Shown here piece by piece: positions 54,232-62,000 of a DNA stretch of 62,000 nt. Numbering within the stretch: the stretch's first letter is position 1; each line of letters starts with the position of its first letter. Source of the DNA: Glandiceps talaboti (taxonomy: Eukaryota > Hemichordata > Enteropneusta > Spengelidae); contig NC_135562.1 in NCBI RefSeq assembly GCF_964340395.1, positions 18,238,985 through 18,300,984 of the forward strand. Reading direction: 5' to 3'. The position numbers and the translations under genes are program-made. Below the pieces are notes generated by a model. The model was not told where the DNA came from. It was given only the letters and a program-made list of their open reading frames with translations, and made no database searches.

Positions 54232-57200
54232 GTGAGTAGCTGGAATCTGCGACATCTCTCAAATATGTCAATTTATACGTTTTCCAGGGCGTGTTACTTG
54301 ATTCTGCTACAAGTAATGGATTTCTAAAATGCAACTTAATCTTCTTTTGCAGTGGCGAAGACGGAAATTGGTGGGGCGGTTGGATGAAAGCTGCGAAAGA
54401 TAAGGTGCGTAACAGTCGAGGAAAAAGTTAATGTTTTGGTCACATGAACAACACAATCTGTTACAAGGATTTAGAGAGGATTAATACTTGCGTTTTATTG
54501 AATATCAACAGATGTAACAAACACTGTAACACGCTAACAATACACTCTTGGTGAACGCTCTGACGACATCGAGAATTTCACCAAAATAAAAACATTACGT
54601 ACCCATTCGATTCTGGCGTTATCGTAAATAATGGTTCGAAATTGTGTCTGTTCGGCTCAAGTCGTCCCTTTAATATGTGTATTCTTTTGAAATATGTTTG
54701 GTATGTGCAGATATGATGGATAAATTTTACGTAAATTCACATGTAATATTTGAACACCAGCATATATTGAAAATTATAATATTTTAAATATATCCAGCAA
54801 CCCCATTGAAAAGTAAACATTCCAAAAAACCACTTATATAATACTGTACAACAATAAAGAATTTGCATACAATTGAGGGTGTTTAACTGTTTTTGAACAA
54901 AAACTATGATGGCTTGAACTCCTTTTAATATATGACACCCCCCTCTCTGTCATCGAGTTTATTGTAACATTTATTGTGGAATATATCATGTATACATGTA
55001 CATGTAGGTAGGCAGCTGGTAGTTAAAATAGAATTATCTTCGGAATTAATCATTTTCAACATTCATCATTGGCTCGTGAAGTTATTGTATTGTATATTAA
55101 TGAGACACATATCTATGCTTATTCAAATAATCTTGCAACTTAACTCACTGTTAAGATGTTTAAAATAGAATTTGCTGGCTGGACATGCAAACTGCAATCA
55201 TGAATAATTCATGATTATGGTTTTACACAACAGGATGAGGTAATGTTTATTTACAGAAATTAGTCCATTGGTATTCAATAGTGTATAGTGTAGAAATGGT
55301 TACCTGCCATAGTGTTGACACAGTATGCTAAAGACATCAAGGACAAATATGCCATAGCCAATCTAAATATATTAATGAAGGTCTTTCTTTGTTACTTTAT
55401 TCAGAACAGAAAGGGATGTAACAAAAAGTTGTTAACGTAGGTGTACAGTTAGTTGGTGTGGTTAGGGCAATAAATGTGGGGTTTTTCCCCCACTTGGCAC
55501 TGTTGAGAGTAATGGAACCCTTTCCGTTTTTACTAATACTATAGTATAACTCCAAATTATTTAGCATATAACAGTAATAAGGTCACCTGTACATGACATG
55601 TAAGTCTTGTGAAATGTGCTAAGTGGTAGTATTATTGTTATGTAAATTTGTTTTATTTGTGTATGAAAAATCATGGGATGGGGTTACCCAGTTTGATAAA
55701 TACTCATCAAATCACACCATTGTTTACAAACTTGTGCCTGCTGATAATTGTTTTACAAGGACAGTTTTATTTTGCAATATGAAAGAGTACCAATGAAATC
55801 ATATCAGTCTTATGATAATACCACAATAAGTTATTGTACAAATGTATATTCGGTATTCAACAAGATGTTTTCTATTTACAATTTGAATGTACTATTTGAA
55901 AATTATTTCTATTCATTTACTCTGACATCTTCTGTGTTGAGTAATTAAAAACCTGGCGTTTCTTTGTTCTGTTACATTGCTGACCTGTTACACTTCTTGA
56001 CCTCTGTTAACAGGGTAAAAAAACTCAGCTTTTCTTTGTTCTGTTGTTATATTGCTGACTCATTGTTACATCTGTTGACCTCTGTTAACAGAGTGAAAGG
56101 TAATCAGTGTTAAAGGAAATACACACTTCATTTTTGACAAAGTCCTTGAAAATCTGTATAGCTATAAAACATACATGTACTGTTATTGACACACATTGGT
56201 ATTGCTTTCCCAAAACATCATAATGAGAAACCGACAATCCATGTAGCCTAGAGAGAACCTTTGAAATCTGGTGTATTCTTTAGAATATTTTTACGAAGGG
56301 CCCAGAGATTTGAAACATCTTCGGTTGCCAGTTGAAGACCAGGAAAATACTTGTCATCTGGGGTCGTTTTGTTGTGTGATACCAGCAGTTACATTGTTAA
56401 AATGAATAAATGTACTTTGGTGTATTATTTTCATTTTACCCTGATGGAACTCACAGATAAAAATAGGCAGGGCCTGTCCGATTACCTTCAATTTTAAAAT
56501 GCAATGTAGGTGGGGTACGTAGATTTTTTATTTTATTTTATTATGTATTTTTTCATGAGTGAGTGTCTAGTTCAGGTTTTCCTTTGTTTTCCAAATGGTC
56601 TCTGTTCTGTTTATTTCTTCCTATCAGATGTACAGCCATTACAGATTGGAAGAATAGTTTTAAAGTGTCTTTTTAAGTTGATGTCAGTTTCTGCATCCAC
56701 TATTTCTTGCGAGACTTCGCGATTTTCGTGATTTTATTATTATTTTTCTCGAGTACGTAAAAAACAGAAGTTAGGTTCGGCATGAAAAACTAGGTGGGGT
56801 CGGGTAACCGGAACCAGACAACTTTTTTATTTGGCCTTATCAGTACACCTGGTCCTTGACAATGCTGATGGGATGTTAGTGAAAATTTGTGATTTGCTCT
56901 CAAGAAATTATATGACTCTATGAGTATAAATTGTCCATAAACCACAAGCATTCATTCTCACTGGGCTTATCCCTGGACCCATGTTGCCCTTGTTCAGGGA
57001 GAATGCTGGTTAGAGTTAAGTTTGTCAATGCTAACCAGTTTTCTGTCCATGTTTATGGAAACCATAAGAGACTTGGTATAATGGTATGTATTTTTAGGGT
57101 TTTGTTTTACATTGAAACTGACCTTACAAGATATATGCAAGCAACGTTGTATGCATTTGAATTGAAAATAGGGATATTTAATGTAGTTTTTACCTCACCA

Positions 57201-60200
57201 CAATATGCATTAACACCATTGGTCGTATTGTCTTTGAAATATGAGTCAAACATTAGGATCACCATTATTTACCCACCTTTTCTTAAGTTACATGTAGCTT
57301 GCACAGGTATATTGACGATGTCATTCTCCAATATTTTTCTTCATTCAGCTAGAAAATATTCAAAGATATGAGGGTTTTGTCACTATTTGGTTGTCACTCA
57401 TATTATCAATGCCCCTTAAAGTGTACATGCAAATGTTGATAATTTTTTTCGTAATTATGTTTATTTTGCCATAAAAATAAATGAAATTGCATTCATACCT
57501 CTAAATATTATGCGCATTGGCAAGAAATTTGCAAAAATACTTGCCCCCTTAATCCCCTGCGCTTCGACTAACTTCGGCACCTCAACCAGCTCACGAAAGG
57601 TGTCGAGGTCCCACGTGTTACAAAAGCCTTCTAAGCCTTTGTGTAACGTTTACTTATGAATTACTAATTACGCTTGCCATATATAGTATTATCTGTAACT
57701 GTACATATTGTGGTGTACCAGTTTAGTCTTCTGACAACAATGGTTCCTTGGTGTTTTGTCGGCAGCACCCGCAGTGAAATGATCACCTTACACACATTTC
57801 CGAGTGATATAACTGAGTAGGTAATAATGGGTGAAGGCAGTTGAAACCACACGTAAAAACTTGACAGTGACGCCATACAGTGAAAGCCGGTAAATGTTAT
57901 TGGGGCCGGGGTTCTCCACGCCACCGGTGTAGCCATGATCAAAGCGAAAAAAAGGAAAACAAATAAAATAATTTGAAATGATGTTTTCAAGAAAGCAAGT
58001 TAGCTTCATAAAATATTTTCAGTACGATAGCAATTTTTTTGGAAACAATGTGTAGTCTGATTGTATGTTTTGCTTTCCATGTTGCTGGGAGTTGATCGTT
58101 TTCATTGTGATACATCACATGTACATACAGTCGCAATCATATCAAAGTAAAAAGACGCAACGCTCATTATAATGTTGCTTTTTTTGTTTCCGTTGTTTTG
58201 TCTACCTGAACAATTACTGTGTCATGCCAATCACATGTCAAAAGTGGATGGACACAGCAAAGCATACAGTCAGCACTTCACGCTCCCAGGTCAAATAACT
58301 TCCACAACGTAAGACATGTCTATCCATCAAAAACTCAAACAAAAATGGTCAGAGACAATACGCAATACACCACAGTACGGCCGGCTTCAGTGAACACGGG
58401 CCGTGCTTTGAAAGAAGATGAAACCACTTCATGTCACTGTGTGGATGGTAATGAACGCAGTAAAAAATGAAATAAAGTGTGTGTACACATAGCTTTCAAG
58501 AGGGATGGTTATCCAACAAAACGTTCTGCTCTAACGAATTTGTGGGTCAACTTTCGCGAAGATTTTGAATGGCCAGAGATCGAATGTACTGTTACGACAC
58601 ATGCTACATCTGTACAACTTGAGACAATATTATGGGGAACTCTTGAAGCCATTCTCATCCGATCTTTGTATGTTTGATGGGTACAGAAATATTAGATAAT
58701 TTTCATTTCGATTAGATTGTCTGTGGGAGCTGTTTTCAACCCATTGAATAGTTATGTCATAAAATGACGCTGATAACAGCCTTCACTTTATGTAAACAAC
58801 ACGGCTTCACTAGGACGTAAACAATACGCTGGATGGTCCATGTTGCGGTACAAGACAGCAAGGCATAGTCAGAAAACAAGCACTAAACTTGCATTGTGGA
58901 TATTTAAACACAGGTATACTATTACATGTAATGTGTACTAGCCATGACTACATTTGTCTGTGAAATTTACATGGGGAAAAAAACCTTATAAAGCAGTGTC
59001 ATTCAGTCTCTGTGGTTGACCACACCTTCCTCACTCATTCATTACCAGAGGAACTATCGTTACTGCTAGTGGTCGGTTCGAATGAATTTGGCTAAATCAC
59101 ACCATCAGATGTTAATGCTGGAGTGTATTGCTCTACGCTTGAGGAATCTGACCAATATTCAACGTCGGGTTCTGGCGAAAACGAGTTGTGAAGTTGACCT
59201 TCTGGTTCGACCATAATGGCTTGCATGTAAAGATACACTGACGAACACGTTTGTGTTCCTGCAGTGACGTCACAATGTTCCAAACGCTGTCCTATCCATA
59301 TGCAAATGAGAGGTACTTACCTGAAGGTGCTCTGTGGCTGAGCTGAGAGTGCCTCATTTTTCGCGCAATTTCTCGTGTTAGAATTATATTGTACTATTAC
59401 AAACCCGATTTCCTTTATTTTTGTGGCAAAATAAACATAATTACGATAAAAATTATCAACCTTTGCATGTACACTTTAAGAAGGTTACTTGCATTTTCCT
59501 TAACGGATTGAAGAAATATGCTGAGAGCAATATCTGTGAGTGTCTGATAATTTTCCAACTGTTTGTCTTTCTGTTATTTTCATACAGTCATCAGAAGCAT
59601 GGGGCTTTATGAAGAAAGACTTGGCCGAGTTCTCTAGTGTGGTACAGAAGGATACATCAGTTGCTGTAGCCCAAACAGCTGATAGTGTCAAAAGCCAACT
59701 CAAGGTAAAATATATCAGAAATTGTTTTCTCCACAAAGGCCTTAAAGGCCAGGGATACAATCCAGATTCTTCAATTAGTATTATCTCATTAGTGGAGCCG
59801 TGGTGCCGTAGGTGCTAAAAGAGTGTTTCAGCAGTTTGTATTTGTATTACAGAACCAGAAATGTGACATGTACACCAGGAGTGTTGCTAATTTCTGGAGT
59901 TTCACTGTGTGTGCAAGATCAAAAAATCATTGATAGAAATATCTTTTACAAGTCAGTGGCAATTTCTTATAAATGGCTACACATGTAGTAAATTAGCAGG
60001 TTTATTTTGCTGGGTTCCAGCTGTTATGTATGTTCTTGTACATAGGTGTGTGGTTGTTGGCAATTTGTTTACACCCTTTCAAAATATTATCCTCACATAC
60101 ATGTACATGTCACAGCCCCATTTTATTTGTTGTTTATCCCATTCTCAGGTGGAAGAAACATCTGGCGGTTCATTCCGTTCTGGATTTTCCAACTTCCTGT

Positions 60201-60292
60201 CTACTTTGTCAGAAACACTGGCACCTAAAGATTATGGGAGAGAAGAGGAGGAGGATAACATCCCCCATAAAGTTATATTTGACCGGGCCAAG
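54221..60292 (+). CDS. BSDC1-like protein, N-terminal half, exons 1-4
   Basis: Four exons with GT-AG borders join in frame: 54221-54231, 54353-54404, 59588-59704 and 60149-60292 (108 codons so far). The gene continues beyond 62000. The product begins MAEGGEDGNWWGGWMKAAKD, then SSEAWGFMKKDLAEFSSVVQ and TSVAVAQTADSVKSQLK, then FRSGFSNFLSTLSETLAP and an acidic stretch before HKVIFDRAK. The order (MAEG.D..WW..W, SSEA..FMK.DL.EF..VVQ.DT, then a S.FL..+S.TLAP block) matches animal BSDC1 proteins. The BSD domain itself lies further on and is not in the window. The family is poorly characterised; the BSD fold is shared with TFIIH p62 and synapse-associated proteins. Confidence 0.88.
54353..54404 (+). 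CDS. BSDC1-like exon 2
   Basis: The acceptor cttcttttgcag ends at 54352, and the 52-nt exon ends AAG|gtgcgt. It encodes GEDGNWWGGWMKAAKDK with the family's paired tryptophans. Phase 0 at its end. Confidence 0.85.
55955..56097 (+). repeat. two-copy tandem duplication in BSDC1-like intron
   Basis: 'ctttgttctgtt..attgctgac..gttaca', then 'ttgacctctgttaacag.g', occurs twice with small indels. Confidence 0.7.
57322..57350 (+). mobile_element. fragment of the MITE family seen at 790-930
   Basis: 'tctccaatatttttcttcat' then tcagctagaaaat matches the left arm at 790-820. The other arm is not visible nearby. Confidence 0.45.
59588..59704 (+). CDS. BSDC1-like exon 3
   Basis: The acceptor tttcatacag ends at 59587, and the 117-nt exon ends CTCAAG|gtaaaa. 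It encodes SSEAWGFMKKDLAEFSSVVQ through DSVKSQLK, the most conserved part of the family's N-terminus. Phase 0 on both sides. Confidence 0.9.
60149..60292 (+). CDS. BSDC1-like exon 4
   Basis: The acceptor cccattctcag ends at 60148, and the 144-nt exon ends GCCAAG|gtatgt. It encodes VEETSGGSFRSGFSNFLSTL, ETLAPKDYG, an acidic REEEEDN run and VIFDRAK. Phase 0 throughout. The next exon was not found by 62000. Confidence 0.85.
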
Positions 60293-60406
60293 GTATGTTA
60301 CGAATAATATCCACAAATTTGTTAAAGCTGCAGTAGCTGCAACTGGTACACTTTTAGCACAACTGAACTGAGGTTCAGTAGTGCTATAGGGATCGACCGG
60401 CGTCTG

Positions 60407-60416
60407 TCTGTCTGTC

Positions 60417-60469
<53 letters not shown>

Positions 60470-60485
60470 ATGTGTGTGTGTGTGT
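60407..60485 (+). repeat. (CTGT)n-(TG)n microsatellite
   Basis: Four to five CTGT repeats run into about 30 TG repeats with one interruption. A minus-strand poly-His ORF over it is an artefact of the CA repeat. Confidence 0.95.
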
Positions 60486-60494
60486 AAACAACTC

Positions 60495-61080
60495 AAAGTC
60501 AAAAACCGCTGAACCGATTGCCACGATATTTGGTGGGTCCATTACCTTGGGTGTCTAGTTGGGAAATTGTTCAAATCAAAATGATCGCATCACAGATGTG
60601 TGATTTGGGTCAAAAAATGTGATTTTTGGTCAAAAAACTTAAACTCAGAAACTACTGGGCAGATTGGTGCAAAATTTGGTGGGAACATTCTTAAGGGGAT
60701 GTAAAGTAAGATTTGTCCATGACGGGATGATTCCATCAGTGATATGCAAATTAGGGCTAAAAATGTGTCTTTTTGGTTAAAAATCTATAATTCCAAAACT
60801 ACTGAGCAGATTGGGCTGAAATTTAATGGGAATGTATCTAGGGATGTATGGACAAAGAAATATTAAGCATACCATGATTCCATGAGTGATATGCAAATTA
60901 GGTGTAAATTTTGGTCAAAAACTTATATCTCAAAAAGTACTTGGTCACCGAGTCTGAAACTTGGTGAGATGTTTCTAGAAGTGTTATTCTATATCATTGC
61001 TTTTCCTCAAAAATCTTCAACTCTGAAATTACCCAGTAGATTGAGCTTAACTTTGTTGAGAATGTGTAGATTTGTCCTCA
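60495..61080 (+). repeat. degenerate tandem repeat, about 130-150-bp period
   Basis: Four to five diverged units each contain 'aaaact.ctg.gcagattg', '.aattt.gtggga.catt', 'atgattccat.agtgatatgc' and 'aaattagg.gtcaaaaa'. It lies in the intron after BSDC1-like exon 4, next to the TG repeat. Confidence 0.7.
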
Positions 61081-62000
61081 TTAATAGCTGACACAGTGAG
61101 AACAGTACATTGTTAATTAACTATAATGTTTACTTTACTATTTCCTCTGCTGGTAAAGCCTGTAGCATGGCCATTTTGGTTTATGACTTGAGTATGTAAT
61201 ATGTTGTAAGACAGCTGTTTCATCACCTACCCATATAAACTGAATGTAGCTTGTGTTTAAAATATTACAATAAGACAACCAAGAAAGTTAAACATGTTAC
61301 ATTGGTATGACTTGGTTCCAAATTGATTAAAAAAAATAAAGAAGTACAAAACCTTGTAGACACATCCCTTTAAAGTTTGGTTAGGATGTTGCTATACTTG
61401 TCTTGTACACTTCCAACATAGGATGGCTGGATTATGATGATGGAAATTAGGTATGAAAATTTTGTTTTGGTTACAACTTTAAATCTTCAAAAAATTATAT
61501 ACATGTATCTATCATTGCCCTGAACATGAAGTTGTGCGGCAACGCAATACTTGCGCTATTTTTTGAAATTATTTTGTTAGATATAACAACTTAATCATAA
61601 TATTGTACACCCACCCTGTACAGTAATGAATCACCTGTAGGTAAACATACATTTTGTATTTGTGTAGTAGTACACATAGTATGGTGCAATCTAGTCAATC
61701 AAACCGATTTTTGTGTCCTCACAAAAATTTGTGTCCTCCAATATATACATGTATCACAGTTTCAAATTATTACTTTACTACTTATAAAGTAGACCGTAAA
61801 TTGACATGTACATATAACTTATTATTGGTATCATAACAATTTTTAGTGAATACATTATTGTCTGTTCTCATGGAAAAAATAATACAGCTAGTACAAGTTT
61901 AATATAAAAAACAAAACAAATTAGCTTGCAATATCTTTGGGATCTGTCCCCAAAAGAGGCGAGATCAATAGTTCAATGTAGGATAAAACTAAATTCTTGT
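61081..62000 (+). other. BSDC1-like intron 4, continuing out of the window
   Basis: AT-rich. No exon or repeat identified before the window ends. Confidence 0.5.

Larger units (their letters stand above)
54405..59587 (+). other. BSDC1-like intron 2, 5.2 kb
   Basis: A long intron with a ~78-bp tandem duplication (about 55955-56020 and 56030-56097), a MITE-arm fragment near 57322 and tacatgta-rich patches. Short ORFs at 57664-58009 and 58219-58677 have no clear domain. Confidence 0.65.

Noticed and set aside
59060-59090. tRNA-like B-box (ggttcgaat)
   Set aside because: No matching A-box or cloverleaf arms around it. The same holds for similar words near 36441 and 54649.
59092-59283. Acidic minus-strand ORF (SDSSSVEQY, EPDVEYW) in the BSDC1-like intron
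   Set aside because: Composition looks protein-like, but the frame is short, followed by frame breaks, and shows no family motif. Not enough to call a gene.
60209-60502. Minus-strand ORF with His/Thr run
   Set aside because: Translation of a CA microsatellite within an intron.

Overview
This window is nuclear DNA of a multicellular animal. It is AT-rich, protein-coding sequence is confined to short exons with GT-AG borders, and non-LTR, LTR and DNA transposons with many microsatellites fill the rest. Abundant tacatgta motifs, L1/Tx1-like and CR1/Jockey-like LINEs, and a Crypton-derived fragment suggest a marine invertebrate such as amphioxus, a hemichordate or a mollusc. I cannot name the species. 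No bacterial operon, CRISPR array, rRNA or tRNA was seen.

Two host genes are well supported at the right end. A minus-strand gene (coding exons 49195 down to 45966) encodes a 146-residue SAM-domain protein of the SAMD10/SAMD12 type. A plus-strand gene starting at 54221 encodes the N-terminal half of a BSDC1-like protein in four exons and runs off the right edge. A strong minus-strand splice donor at 53848 suggests that the SAM gene begins in a noncoding exon about 370 bp from the BSDC1 start codon. The two genes would then share a divergent promoter, and a CR1-like LINE would lie in the first SAM intron. A BEN-domain terminal exon at 24.4-25.2 kb is a third, damaged, host-type locus.

The left end (2.3-7.8 kb) is an array of about six diverged 0.7-1.1 kb units. 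Each carries a promoter-like block (CACGTG, CCAAT, TATAAG). In four units the predicted start is followed about 137 nt later by a splice-donor-like site, and in three of those the putative first exon has a short hydrophobic ORF. Retroelements inserted into individual units can be read cleanly against their empty sisters: a LINE tail with a 13-bp duplication, a 275-bp solo LTR and a 233-bp A-tailed retroposon.

The middle is a transposon mosaic. It holds a nearly complete L1/Tx1-like LINE with an intact 1273-codon ORF2 (13.8-18.5 kb), several elements with 100-500 bp inverted arms, a 75-bp element with a 9-bp duplication, and a 27-bp-period minisatellite (22.2-24.3 kb, resuming at 29.8 kb). The most striking element is at 39234-43956. 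It has inverted repeats of about 215-223 bp and a perfect 8-bp target duplication, and it carries decayed PIF1-like helicase, RecQ-like helicase with zinc-binding tail, and a third ORF ending in a SAP-like segment. No transposase is recognisable. It is the best candidate here for an undescribed mobile-element type.
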